From NCBI GenBank assembly GCA_900542875.1, contig UQPH01000006.1:1-50946 (forward strand): DNA of 50,946 nucleotides, in the 5' to 3' direction. The stretch comes from an uncultured Eubacterium sp. (GTDB lineage Bacteria; Bacillota; Clostridia; Oscillospirales; Acutalibacteraceae). Made by a program: the position numbers and the translations under genes. Each line of letters starts with the position of its first letter. Position 1 is the first letter of the stretch. The notes beneath the pieces are model-generated. The model saw only the letters and a list, made by a program, of their open reading frames with translations, was not told the origin of the DNA and did no database searches. Of the stretch, positions 17,744-26,757 are shown in pieces.

Positions 17744-19177
17744 ATGGATTATGTTACCGTCTGCGGTTTGGAGGTTCATACCGAGCTTGCCACCAAGACT
17801 AAGATTTTTTGTAACTGTACCACAGAATTCGGCGGAGAGCCCAACACACACGTGTGCGAGATTTGTTCGGGTATGCCGGGTACACTTCCCGTGGTTAATA
17901 AAAGGGTAGTGGAGTTTGCTGTTCGTACAGGTCTTGCTCTTAATTGTGAAATTACAAGATATAATAAATTTGACCGTAAAAACTATTTTTACCCCGATTT
18001 GCCAAAGGCTTATCAGATTTCACAGCTTTATCTTCCTATTTGCCGTAACGGCTGGGTAGAGATTAACGACAGCGTGAACGGCGGTAAAAAGAAGGTTCGC
18101 ATTCACGAGATTCATATGGAGGAGGACGCAGGTAAACTTGTTCATGACGATTGGACAGATTGTACCTTGGTTAATTATAATCGTTGCGGTGTGCCTCTTC
18201 TTGAAATTGTTTCCGAACCCGATATAGCCAGTGCAGACGAGGCTGTCGAATATGTTGAAAAACTTAGGGCGATTCTTCAGTTCTGCGGCGTTTCCGACTG
18301 TAAGATGCAGGAGGGTTCGCTTCGTGCCGATGTAAATGTTTCCGTTATGGAAAAGGGCGCCAAGGAGTTCGGTACCCGTACCGAGATGAAGAACATTAAC
18401 TCTTTTAAGGCTATTCATAACGCTATCGAGGCTGAGACGGAACGCCAAATCGAACTTATCGAGGACGGCGAAAAGGTAGTTCAGGAAACCCGCCGCTGGG
18501 ATGACAGCAAGGGCGTTTCCACCTCTATGAGAAGTAAAGAGGATGCTCAGGATTATAAGTATTTTCCCGAGCCGGATTTGCCTCCTATAAAACTCAGTGA
18601 GGAGTATATCGAGGGTATTCGCTCTACTCTCCCCGAATTGCCCGAGGCTAAAAAGTTGAGATATATCAGCGATTATTCTCTTACCGAGTACGACGCAAAC
18701 ATTCTTTGCTCCGATAAGAATTATGCAGGACTCTTTGATAAGACCGTCGAGATTACAAAGAATGCAAAGGACTCCGCTCACTGGATTATGGGCGACCTTA
18801 TGAAACTTATGAATGACAGCCAGACTCTTCCTGAGGATATGTCATTCAGAGCGGAAAGCCTCGGTGAGATTATCAATCTTGTAAATTCAAATAAAATTTC
18901 TCGTGAATCCGCCAAAAAGGTTCTTAAGGCGGTGTTTGACGAAAACGTTATTCCCGAGGAATATGTTAAGGCAAATAATATGGAGATGGTTTCCGACACA
19001 GGCGCAATTAAGGCTGTTATCGAGGAAATCGTTGCAAATAACGAAAAGGCTGTAACAGAGTATAAAGAGGGCAAGGAAAAGTCATTTAACTTCCTTGTAG
19101 GTCAGTCTATGAGAGCACTTAAAGGTAAGGCTCCGTCAAGCGAGGTTACCAAGATTCTTAAAGAACTCCTCGGCTGA
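17744..19177 (+). CDS. gatB: Asp-tRNA(Asn)/Glu-tRNA(Gln) amidotransferase subunit B
   Basis: A 477-residue subunit that phosphorylates the mischarged Asp- or Glu-tRNA and accepts ammonia. The signature VCGLEVHTELATKTKIFC, the cradle-domain Cys cluster (C-N-C and C-xx-C), and the C-terminal tail domain (NFLVGQSMRALKGKAP) are present. AGGAGG lies before the start. It is the last gene of the aspS operon; a strong terminator follows. Confidence 0.97.
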   Translation: MDYVTVCGLEVHTELATKTKIFCNCTTEFGGEPNTHVCEICSGMPGTLPVVNKRVVEFAVRTGLALNCEITRYNKFDRKNYFYPDLPKAYQISQLYLPICRNGWVEINDSVNGGKKKVRIHEIHMEEDAGKLVHDDWTDCTLVNYNRCGVPLLEIVSEPDIASADEAVEYVEKLRAILQFCGVSDCKMQEGSLRADVNVSVMEKGAKEFGTRTEMKNINSFKAIHNAIEAETERQIELIEDGEKVVQETRRWDDSKGVSTSMRSKEDAQDYKYFPEPDLPPIKLSEEYIEGIRSTLPELPEAKKLRYISDYSLTEYDANILCSDKNYAGLFDKTVEITKNAKDSAHWIMGDLMKLMNDSQTLPEDMSFRAESLGEIINLVNSNKISRESAKKVLKAVFDENVIPEEYVKANNMEMVSDTGAIKAVIEEIVANNEKAVTEYKEGKEKSFNFLVGQSMRALKGKAPSSEVTKILKELLG

Positions 19178-19204
19178 TTAAAGTAATATAATAGGTATAA
19201 AATT

Positions 19205-19245
19205 AAAAGGAATGTTGAAATTGTTGATTTCAACATTCCTTTTTT
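19205..19245. terminator. Bidirectional terminator between gatB and the GPH transporter
   Basis: Perfect 17-bp stem (19205-19221 with 19227-19243), 5-base loop, and T runs on both strands. It serves the convergent gatB (+) and transporter (-) transcripts. Confidence 0.92.
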
Positions 19246-19286
19246 CTGTCTTTTGAATTTAGTGAAATTAAATTTTGAACTTTGAA

Positions 19287-20717
19287 TTACAGTTCGCCGA
19301 GTTCGTTTTCAACTTGTTCGAGCATACTTTCTTTTTCTCTCTTTTGTACGATATGCTCGTGTACCTTGTCGGCAAGTTCACCGTGCAACTTGAATTTTGC
19401 GCTGAAAACTATAAGCGAAATAAGTATGAGAACGGGCGGAATTGCAAAGCAGATGATGCCGATTCCGATTTTTGTGCCCTCGTTGATTTCCTTTGTCACA
19501 GAGGTGATTTGGCTGTTGTAGTTCATTATTGCCAGTCCGCCGAAAAGCACAAGAGTTTGAATGGTGTACGCCATCTTCTGCAAAAAGCCTTTCATAGAGA
19601 ATGTGATTGACTCGTTGCGTTCACCGTTCTTGTATTCGCCGTAGTCAACAATGTCGGCAAGGAAAATGGTCTGTCCCACAAACATAGCGGCAATGCCTGT
19701 TGAACTAATAATGTATGCAATGTCGAGTGCTATGGTAATCTTGAGTACCGGACCGAAGATGAACATAAGAATGTAACCGATTATGGTTGCAATAAGCGAG
19801 ACTTGATAAATCTTCTTTTTGTTCATCCATTTTGAAAGAATCGGGATAACAAGAAGTCCCAGCACAGAGCCTACCGCTCCGATTGTCTGGAATAATGACT
19901 GCGCTTTAGGATTGCCCAAAACATCGGTAAAGTAGTAAACGGCTGTTCCCGAGGTGAGGTACCAACCTGCGTTTGAGAGCATAGCCACAATCATAAATAC
20001 AACAAGTTGGTCATTGTGTGCGATAACCGTAAATATTTTCTTAAAACTGAATTTAGTCTTAGGTCCTCTTACAATGTTGTGCTCCTTTGTCGAGAGAACA
20101 CAAATTGTGCTGAATAAAATAAGCAGCAAAGCCAGTATTCCTGCCCAGCGTGAAAAGCCTGTTGCACTGTATCCCTTGTCGGTGGTAATGCCTGTTGAAA
20201 GAAGCGGCAGAATAATGGGGGAGGCAACCGTTACGATTCCCTGACCGAGACCCGAGAATGTTCTTGCAACCGTTGATACCATATTTCTGTCGTTAGGGTC
20301 GGTGGTAAAACTCGGCACCATGCTCCAATAGGGAATATCCGCCATGGTGTTCGTCATACCCCATAATATATACATAATACCTATATATATGTATAGCTTT
20401 GTTCCGCTCATTCCGAATTTTGTAAACAGCAGAAATAATACAACGGCGTTTGATATTGCACCTATTAGTATCCACGGTCTGTATTTGCCTTTTTTGAATC
20501 GGGTGTTGTCAACTATCGTGCCCATCATAGGGTCGTTGATGCCGTCCCATATTCTCGCAAGCGGGGTAAGTATGAGCAAAAATGCCTCCTTAAGTCCCAG
20601 CACGCTTGACAGATAGTAACTTAAGAATGAGTAAAACATTCCGTAACTTAAATCAAGTCCGATGGCGCCGACACCGTAGCCGATTTTTTCACGCCAAGTA
20701 GTCTTTCTTTCTTTCAT
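19287..20717 (-). CDS. GPH-family sugar:cation symporter
   Basis: A 476-residue transporter of the glycoside-pentoside-hexuronide:cation symporter family (MelB/XynP/YicJ type) with about 12 membrane helices. The diagnostic segment after helix 2 reads ARIWDGINDPMMG, followed by a KGKYRPW motif. It imports a glycoside with H+ or Na+; the substrate cannot be read from sequence. It is preceded by a clear AGGAGA site and its own promoter, and stands alone with no glycosidase in the same transcript. Nearby GlgP and GH13 are too far away to tie it to maltodextrin. The C-terminal tail is charged and acidic. Confidence 0.9.
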   Translation of the reverse strand: MKERKTTWREKIGYGVGAIGLDLSYGMFYSFLSYYLSSVLGLKEAFLLILTPLARIWDGINDPMMGTIVDNTRFKKGKYRPWILIGAISNAVVLFLLFTKFGMSGTKLYIYIGIMYILWGMTNTMADIPYWSMVPSFTTDPNDRNMVSTVARTFSGLGQGIVTVASPIILPLLSTGITTDKGYSATGFSRWAGILALLLILFSTICVLSTKEHNIVRGPKTKFSFKKIFTVIAHNDQLVVFMIVAMLSNAGWYLTSGTAVYYFTDVLGNPKAQSLFQTIGAVGSVLGLLVIPILSKWMNKKKIYQVSLIATIIGYILMFIFGPVLKITIALDIAYIISSTGIAAMFVGQTIFLADIVDYGEYKNGERNESITFSMKGFLQKMAYTIQTLVLFGGLAIMNYNSQITSVTKEINEGTKIGIGIICFAIPPVLILISLIVFSAKFKLHGELADKVHEHIVQKREKESMLEQVENELGEL

Positions 20718-20748
20718 AGCAGTTCTCCTATTTCATAATCACCGTATA

Positions 20749-20777
20749 ATTATAACATATATAAATATTTTAATCAA
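20749..20777 (-). promoter_or_regulatory. Promoter of the GPH transporter gene
   Basis: Read on the minus strand: -35 TTGATT (20772-20777), a 17-base spacer, and -10 TATAAT (20749-20754). Confidence 0.8.
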
Positions 20778-20855
20778 ACCCATATCTTTACAAAAGAGTT
20801 ACAACTTTGTCACCGAATTTTAATCATTCTTTGTTCTCATATATTGATTTTCCTC

Positions 20856-20884
20856 TTGACTTAGAGAGCGATTATTATTATAAT
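20856..20884 (+). promoter_or_regulatory. Main promoter of the dcw (cell wall/division) cluster
   Basis: -35 TTGACT (20856-20861), a 17-base spacer, and -10 TATAAT (20879-20884). A leader of about 107 bases follows before mraZ. An inverted repeat TGGG/CCCA lies just after the expected start point. Confidence 0.87.
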
Positions 20885-20896
20885 GGAATAGAATTG

Positions 20897-20911
20897 TGGG
20901 GCAAATACCCA
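20897..20911 (+). promoter_or_regulatory. Possible MraZ operator in the mraZ leader
   Basis: TGGGG followed at short distance by CCCA gives a small inverted repeat at the start of the transcript. MraZ of E. coli binds TGGGN repeats near its own promoter; here only one direct and one inverted copy are seen, so the call is tentative. Confidence 0.3.
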
Positions 20912-20997
20912 TAATATGTATTGAATTACAACTGATTTCCCTAATTTTGAACAAAAATTAATGCAAATAAGTCATTTTCGGAAAGGAGGACGCTCAA

Positions 20998-21447
20998 ATG
21001 GATAATTATCTTTACGGCTATCGTGTGCATAAACTTGACGCAAAAAGCCGTGTCGCTATCCCTGCTCATATGAGAGGCAGGCTCGGCGAGGAGTTTGTGG
21101 CGTCTCTCGGACTGGGTGACTTTGTTGCGCTTTATCCTCAGGATCAGTGGGAGGCACTCCTCGAGAAAGTACAAAACAGTAAACTCTCGGGCGAAAAGAA
21201 AAAGCCTTTTTCAATGTATCTTATTGCCTCCGCCGATAAAATGAGCCTTGACTCTCAGGGCAGAATACTTCTCTCCGACAGACTTAAAAATAAAGTTAAT
21301 CTTGCGGGTGAGAAAGAGGCGGTTGTTTTCGGTAATATCAACCATATAGAAATTTGGAACAGCACCATGTTCGAGGAACAGGTATCCTCCATTGATAAAA
21401 ATGAGGTTATCAGTATTATGGACGAGCTTAACGGCATCGGTATTTGA
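20998..21447 (+). CDS. mraZ: Transcriptional regulator MraZ
   Basis: A 149-residue protein with two SpoVT/AbrB-like domains (the first with LDAKSRVAIPAHMR, the second with LDSQGRILLSDRL). MraZ forms rings and represses the dcw operon that it heads. A GGAAAGGAGG site precedes the ATG. It starts the long cluster, and rsmH follows 3 bases after its stop. Family length and position are entirely usual. Confidence 0.96.
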   Translation: MDNYLYGYRVHKLDAKSRVAIPAHMRGRLGEEFVASLGLGDFVALYPQDQWEALLEKVQNSKLSGEKKKPFSMYLIASADKMSLDSQGRILLSDRLKNKVNLAGEKEAVVFGNINHIEIWNSTMFEEQVSSIDKNEVISIMDELNGIGI

Positions 21448-21450
21448 CAT

Positions 21451-22365
21451 ATGGAATTTGTGCATAAGAGCGTATTGTTCGATGAGGCAATAGAATCATT
21501 AAATATAGATAAAAGTAAAATCATTCTTGACGGTACGGCGGGCGGCGGAGGCCACTCGAGAGAAATAGCAAAAAGAGCAGGCAGACTCATAGCCGTTGAT
21601 CAGGATCCTGACGCAATTAAGGTTTTGCACGAACGACTCGATTCGTTCGATAATGTAACGATAGTGCAAAATAATTTTTCAAATGTTAAAGATATCCTTA
21701 AAGAGCAGGGAATAGAAAAAATAGACGGTATGCTCCTTGATTTGGGCGTCAGTTCGTTTCAACTCGATACTGCACAAAGAGGATTTTCCTACCACGCCGA
21801 TGCACCGCTCGATATGCGAATGAGTAAAAGCGGACTCAGCGCAAAGGATGTCGTAAATACATACAGCGAGACTGAACTTGCGGATATTTTGTTTAGATAC
21901 GGCGAGGAAAAATTCGCTCGCAGAATAGCTAAAAATATCGTTCTTCACAGACAGAATAAAGAAATCGAAACAACGGGGAAACTCGTTGATATTATTAAAG
22001 AATCTTACCCAAAGGCTAAAATGAGGGACTCACACCCTGCAAGAAAAACTTTTCAGGCTATCAGAATAGAAGTCAACGCAGAACTCGATGCTCTCGAAAA
22101 AACGCTTGACAGTGCTCTCGATTGCCTTTCAAGCGGCGGCAGACTTTCAATAATAACATTCCATTCTCTGGAAGACAGAATGGTTAAAGAAAAGTTTAAT
22201 TCGTGGGTTAATCCCTGCACTTGTCCAAAGGAATTTCCGGTTTGCGTCTGCGGTAAAAAGCCGCTGGGTAAAATGCCGTTTAAGTTTAAGGCACCGAGTG
22301 AGGCGGAACTCGAGAAAAACCCAAGAGCAAGGTCGTCAAAACTCCGCTGCTTTGAAAAGTTTTAG
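21451..22365 (+). CDS. rsmH: 16S rRNA (cytosine-1402 N4) methyltransferase
   Basis: A 304-residue class I SAM methyltransferase that methylates C1402 in the ribosomal P site. The SAM-binding glycines (DGTAGGGGHS), the LLDLGVSSFQLD motif and the RIEVNAELD segment are present. The C-terminal Cys-rich stretch (CTCPKEFPVCVCG) is typical. It starts 3 bases after mraZ and has no strong site of its own, so it is likely coupled. Confidence 0.97.
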   Translation: MEFVHKSVLFDEAIESLNIDKSKIILDGTAGGGGHSREIAKRAGRLIAVDQDPDAIKVLHERLDSFDNVTIVQNNFSNVKDILKEQGIEKIDGMLLDLGVSSFQLDTAQRGFSYHADAPLDMRMSKSGLSAKDVVNTYSETELADILFRYGEEKFARRIAKNIVLHRQNKEIETTGKLVDIIKESYPKAKMRDSHPARKTFQAIRIEVNAELDALEKTLDSALDCLSSGGRLSIITFHSLEDRMVKEKFNSWVNPCTCPKEFPVCVCGKKPLGKMPFKFKAPSEAELEKNPRARSSKLRCFEKF

Positions 22366-22402
22366 AACTTTTGATTATTAACTGAGTAAAGAGGTGAACA
22401 CA

Positions 22403-22942
22403 GTGACAAATTCAAATGATTTTCGCAGATATTCTTATCAGTACGATACATCATATATGATTAAGGATTTTAACCTCAGTCGTTCTTCTGCGGCTCCAAA
22501 GCATACCGAAACTCCGTCAGACGGAAAAAAGTTAAAACTTCGTGAAAATAAAACGGTTAAAAGCTCCGAGCAGATTTTGAAAGACGAGAGGCTCGGCTTT
22601 AAGAATGCCGTTGTTTTGCTCACCGTTGCCGCTGTCATTATTGCATTTGTCGGTTTCACCATTCATTCGTTCGCTCTCAAAAACGAGTTGACCCGTGAGG
22701 TCTCCTCGATTGAAACAAAGATTTCATATGCCCAAAGCGAAAATATCAGCCTTAACAGCAGGCTTGATACTATGGTCTCCATCGGCACGATAGACGAATA
22801 TGCCGTAAACGAACTTCATATGACGAAACTAAAACCAAGTCAGATTCAATATATAGATGTTCAAAAATATAAGGCGGAGCGTATGGAAAAAATAAAAAAC
22901 GAGCGGCTCAACCAAACACAGAGCGATAGCGGTAATAATTGA
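22403..22942 (+). CDS. ftsL: Cell division protein FtsL-like
   Basis: A 179-residue bitopic protein: a long basic cytoplasmic N-terminus (about 70 residues), one membrane helix (about residues 71-92) and an extracytoplasmic coiled coil (SSIETKISYAQSENISLNSR). This is the FtsL/DivIC build, and the position between rsmH and the PBP gene is the classic ftsL place. FtsL links FtsQ/DivIB and DivIC in the divisome. Start: GTG at 22403 with AGAGGTG 6 bases before; another in-frame GTG at 22394 lies inside that site. Sequence similarity alone is weak, as usual for this family. Confidence 0.8.
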   Translation: MTNSNDFRRYSYQYDTSYMIKDFNLSRSSAAPKHTETPSDGKKLKLRENKTVKSSEQILKDERLGFKNAVVLLTVAAVIIAFVGFTIHSFALKNELTREVSSIETKISYAQSENISLNSRLDTMVSIGTIDEYAVNELHMTKLKPSQIQYIDVQKYKAERMEKIKNERLNQTQSDSGNN

Positions 22943-23059
22943 ATTTTATAAGCGTACTATATTATGAGAGTCGGATTTTTCCTACTCTCTAATGTACTTT
23001 TTAAGGATTATAATAATTTGACTTAATTTATATTATATTAGAGAAAAGAGGTGGCGGAA

Positions 23060-25276
23060 ATGTCGGAAAATTTCAGTAAAAATTTGCTCAAAAGAGTAAC
23101 GATAATAGCATTTGTAATTCTGTTTTTGTTCTCCTTTGACGCACTCAGGGTGTTTTATATCTCCGTGATTAAAGGCTCGGAATATTCGGCTAAGGCGGAA
23201 AGCCAGCAGATTTCAGATACCGAAATTCCGGCAAAAAGAGGCTCGATTCTTGATTGTAACGGAAATGTTCTCGCACAGTCCGCTACCACCTGGGATATTT
23301 TTCTCGACCCGTCAAATATTAAAAGTGAGGAAAAAAGAACTCTCATAGTGGACGGTTTGGCTGATATTCTTAAGCTTGATGATGAGGGCAAGTCGGAACT
23401 TCTCGAAAAGAGCAAAAAGGATACAATGTATGTTGTTGTCGCAGAGCAGGTTGAAAACGATATAAAGGAAGCAATCTCGACCTTTAAGGTTGAAAATAAG
23501 GTGGCAAACTGTATCGGTGCAGAGCAAAATACAAAGAGATATTACCCCTACGGTCAGTTCGCTTCATCTGTTCTCGGCTTTACGGGCAACGATAATCAGG
23601 GACTTTACGGTCTTGAATATTACTATGAGGACGAACTTAAAGGCACAAACGGCAGAATCGTAACCGTAAAGGACGCTCAGAAGAATAATCTTCCCACCGA
23701 TTACGAAACCTCGATTGACGCAGTTGACGGTAACTCGCTTGTTCTTACAATCAATCAAAATATTCAGTATACCCTCGAAAAGAATTTGAGAGCAACCCTT
23801 AACGAATATAAGTGCAAAGGTGCTTACGGTGTCGTAATGAATTGTAAAACAGGCGCAGTTTTGGCTATGTCGTCAATGCCCGACTTTGACTGTAACGAGC
23901 CGTATAAACTCACTTATGATACCGTCAAGGAGCAAATATCAAAGATTACCGACGAGGACGAAAAAAAGCAGGCAGAGAGTCAGGCAGTTCAAAATCAGTG
24001 GAATAATTTTGCAATATCCGGTACATATGAACCGGGCTCCGTATTTAAGACCTTTACGGCAAGTGCCGCTCTGGAAGAAAATATAGTAACTCTCGATACT
24101 ACTTATACCTGCACAGGTTCTATTCAGGTAGAAGATTATAAAATGAATTGCCACTATCACCCCGGTCACGGTACCCAAACCTTTGCGCAGGGTCTTGCAA
24201 ATTCGTGTAATCCGTTTTTTATCACAGTCGGACAAAAACTCGGCGTGCATAATTATTTTAAGTATTTTGAGGCATTTGGCTTTACCGAGAAAACAGGCAT
24301 TGATCTCCCCGGTGAAGCATCGTCACAGTATTATAAAGAAAATCAGTACGGCATAGTAGAACTTTCGTCTGCTGCATTCGGTCAGTCGAATAACCTTACT
24401 CCGATTCAAATTTGTACCGGTATTTCTGCTATAGCAAACGGCGGTACTCTCGTTAAACCCTATGTCGTAGACCATATAGTAGACGCAAAGGGCAACACTG
24501 TTAAAAAGACCGCACCCACCGCTGTAAGACGGGTAATCAGCGAAGATACCTCCCAAAAGGTTCGCTCCATGATGAAGGGTGTAGTCGATAACGGTACAGG
24601 TAAAAACGGCTACGTAGCAGGTTATCGTGTCGGCGGTAAGACAGGTACTTCAACAAAACTTGCCGAATCCACCGACGGAAAGAATAAATATATCGTATCG
24701 TTTGCCGCAATCGCTCCGAGCGATGACCCCGAGGTTGCAATGCTCATCATCGTTGACGAGCCTAATGAGGATTTGGGCGGCGGTGCTCTTTGTGCTCCGA
24801 TTGCCGCACAGGTTATACAGACGGCTATGCAGGAATTTAATATCGAACCGGTATATGATGACGATGAGGCGAGCACACTTCCTATAGATACTCCGAATTT
24901 AATCGGTTCAAGCCTAGGAAACGCTAAGTCTAGCCTTGAAAACAGCGGACTTAAATATAAGGTTGTCGGAAACGGCGACAGTGTTGTGCGTCAGTCTCCG
25001 TCAAATACATCAAAGATTCCCGTAGGCGGTACGGTTGTGCTCTATACCGAAAAGGGCGAAAAGAATACCGTTACCGTGCCGGACTTCTCGGGTATGTCCA
25101 TAAGCGAGGTTAATTCCTTTGCGGCGGAAAATAATCTTAATATAGAAATCAGCGGTAATAATCTGCGTCAGTCGCAGGTAGTCGCATATCAGCAGAGTAT
25201 TGAGGCAAACACCGAATGCGAGTGCGGAACGGTTATTACGGTAACATTTAAGAGCATTAATTCGGTGCTTGACTAA
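23060..25276 (+). CDS. Class B penicillin-binding protein with two PASTA domains (FtsI/SpoVD type)
   Basis: A 738-residue septal transpeptidase that cross-links peptidoglycan. It has an N-terminal signal anchor (about residues 14-36), a PBP dimerisation domain and a transpeptidase domain. The active-site motifs are Ser327-x-x-Lys330 (GSVFK), Ser382-x-Asn384 and Lys527-Thr-Gly. Two PASTA repeats (about residues 612-735) end the protein; this is the build of Firmicutes PBP2B and SpoVD. Whether it serves vegetative division, sporulation or both cannot be told. The ATG at 23060 follows AGAGGTGG; the in-frame GTG at 23051 is inside that site. It is separated from ftsL by about 115 bases containing a small hairpin. 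Confidence 0.95.
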   Translation: MSENFSKNLLKRVTIIAFVILFLFSFDALRVFYISVIKGSEYSAKAESQQISDTEIPAKRGSILDCNGNVLAQSATTWDIFLDPSNIKSEEKRTLIVDGLADILKLDDEGKSELLEKSKKDTMYVVVAEQVENDIKEAISTFKVENKVANCIGAEQNTKRYYPYGQFASSVLGFTGNDNQGLYGLEYYYEDELKGTNGRIVTVKDAQKNNLPTDYETSIDAVDGNSLVLTINQNIQYTLEKNLRATLNEYKCKGAYGVVMNCKTGAVLAMSSMPDFDCNEPYKLTYDTVKEQISKITDEDEKKQAESQAVQNQWNNFAISGTYEPGSVFKTFTASAALEENIVTLDTTYTCTGSIQVEDYKMNCHYHPGHGTQTFAQGLANSCNPFFITVGQKLGVHNYFKYFEAFGFTEKTGIDLPGEASSQYYKENQYGIVELSSAAFGQSNNLTPIQICTGISAIANGGTLVKPYVVDHIVDAKGNTVKKTAPTAVRRVISEDTSQKVRSMMKGVVDNGTGKNGYVAGYRVGGKTGTSTKLAESTDGKNKYIVSFAAIAPSDDPEVAMLIIVDEPNEDLGGGALCAPIAAQVIQTAMQEFNIEPVYDDDEASTLPIDTPNLIGSSLGNAKSSLENSGLKYKVVGNGDSVVRQSPSNTSKIPVGGTVVLYTEKGEKNTVTVPDFSGMSISEVNSFAAENNLNIEISGNNLRQSQVVAYQQSIEANTECECGTVITVTFKSINSVLD

Positions 25277-25305
25277 AAGATAAATTAAATTTGCAAGGAA
25301 AGGCA

Positions 25306-26757
25306 ATGACTAATATGAAACTTTCACAGATTTTGGAAAATGTAAAAGTAAAAAATGAATATATCGATGTAGAAATCACCGATGTAACAGCCGATTCAAG
25401 AAAGGTAGAAAAGGGCTCACTTTTTGTTTGTATTAAGGGCGCTTCCTTTGACGGTCATTCCGTCGCTGAAAAAATGCTTGAAAAGGGCGCAGTTTGCGTT
25501 GTATGTGAGCGTGACCTCGGACTCGACAGACAGGTAATTGTCGATGATACAAGAAAGGCATTTTCGCCCATCTGCGCTTCATTTTATGCCAATCCGACAA
25601 AACAGCTTAAACTTATAGGACTTACCGGAACTAACGGAAAAACTACCACCACATTTCTCATTAAGCAGATATTGGAAAATACAGGCAAAAAGGTAGGCCT
25701 TATCGGTACGGTTCAAAATATGGTCGGCAATGAGGTTTATCCTGCTCACTATACAACACCCGACCCGAAAGAACTTCAGTCACTCTTTAGAAAAATGGTG
25801 GACGCAGGATGCGAGTATTGCGTAATGGAGGTTTCTTCTCAGGCACTTGCACAGGGCAGAGTAGAGGGTATTCATTTTTCCGTCGGAGCATTTACCAATC
25901 TTACACAGGATCACCTTGATTATCATAAGACTTGGGAAAATTATTTTCAGGCAAAGAAAAAATTGTTTTATGCGTGCGATACCGCCGTTACAAATATCGA
26001 CGATAAATACGGCCTTAAAATAGTAGAGGACTGCGGCTGTAAGGTTTTCACCTATGCCGTTGATAATATGCACGCAGACTTTGCCGCAAGAAATGTTCAC
26101 TTTGCATCAAACGGTGTAAGATACGAATTAATCGGAGAGAGAATAGGCAGAGTAAATTGTCCGATTCCCGGCAGATTCAGCGTTTATAATTCGCTCTGTG
26201 CCGCAAGCGTTGCTAGCGTTTTGGGTATAGATTTTGACGATATTCTCACCGCTATCGAAAAGTCGAAGGGCGTTAAGGGCAGAGTAGAGGTTGTGCCGAC
26301 TCCGGGTACGGATTATACGGTTATTATCGACTATGCTCATTCTCCCGACGGACTCGAAAATATTATCACTTCTCTAAAAGAAATCGCAAAAGGCAGGGTT
26401 GTAACGGTGTTCGGTTGCGGCGGCGACAGAGATAAAACAAAGAGACCTAAGATGGGTAAAATTGCCGCAGACCTTTCCGACTTCTGCGTTGTTACCTCGG
26501 ATAATCCCAGAAGTGAAGTTCCGGGCGAAATCATTAAGGATATTTTAGTCGGTATGAAAGACAGCAAGACTCCGTATCAGGTTGTTGAAAACCGTCACGA
26601 AGCCATAGAATGGGCTATGAAGCATGCTCAAAAAGACGATATTATTCTTCTTGCGGGTAAGGGACACGAAACATATCAGATTCTTCCCACAGGCACTATT
26701 CACTTTGATGAGCGTGAAGTTGTAAATCAGGTTTTAGAGGAAATAAATAATAAATGA
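25306..26757 (+). CDS. murE: UDP-MurNAc-L-Ala-D-Glu ligase MurE, meso-DAP type
   Basis: A 483-residue Mur ligase that adds the third stem-peptide amino acid. The P-loop is GLTGTNGKTTTT near residue 108. The substrate-selecting loop reads TSDNPRSE near residue 400; DNPR is the signature of meso-diaminopimelate-adding enzymes, so the wall is predicted to contain DAP. The start is the ATG after AAGGA at 25295-25299; the next in-frame ATG, 25315, would also be possible. Its stop overlaps the murF start (ATGA). Confidence 0.95.
   Translation: MTNMKLSQILENVKVKNEYIDVEITDVTADSRKVEKGSLFVCIKGASFDGHSVAEKMLEKGAVCVVCERDLGLDRQVIVDDTRKAFSPICASFYANPTKQLKLIGLTGTNGKTTTTFLIKQILENTGKKVGLIGTVQNMVGNEVYPAHYTTPDPKELQSLFRKMVDAGCEYCVMEVSSQALAQGRVEGIHFSVGAFTNLTQDHLDYHKTWENYFQAKKKLFYACDTAVTNIDDKYGLKIVEDCGCKVFTYAVDNMHADFAARNVHFASNGVRYELIGERIGRVNCPIPGRFSVYNSLCAASVASVLGIDFDDILTAIEKSKGVKGRVEVVPTPGTDYTVIIDYAHSPDGLENIITSLKEIAKGRVVTVFGCGGDRDKTKRPKMGKIAADLSDFCVVTSDNPRSEVPGEIIKDILVGMKDSKTPYQVVENRHEAIEWAMKHAQKDDIILLAGKGHETYQILPTGTIHFDEREVVNQVLEEINNK

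Noticed and set aside
18020..18781. 253-codon open frame on the minus strand inside gatB
   Set aside because: It lies wholly opposite a strongly conserved gatB, has no promoter or ribosome binding site, and its translation has no protein-like pattern.
23018..23046. Promoter before the PBP gene
   Set aside because: TTGACT is present but no -10 lies at proper spacing; the gene is probably read from the mraZ promoter.
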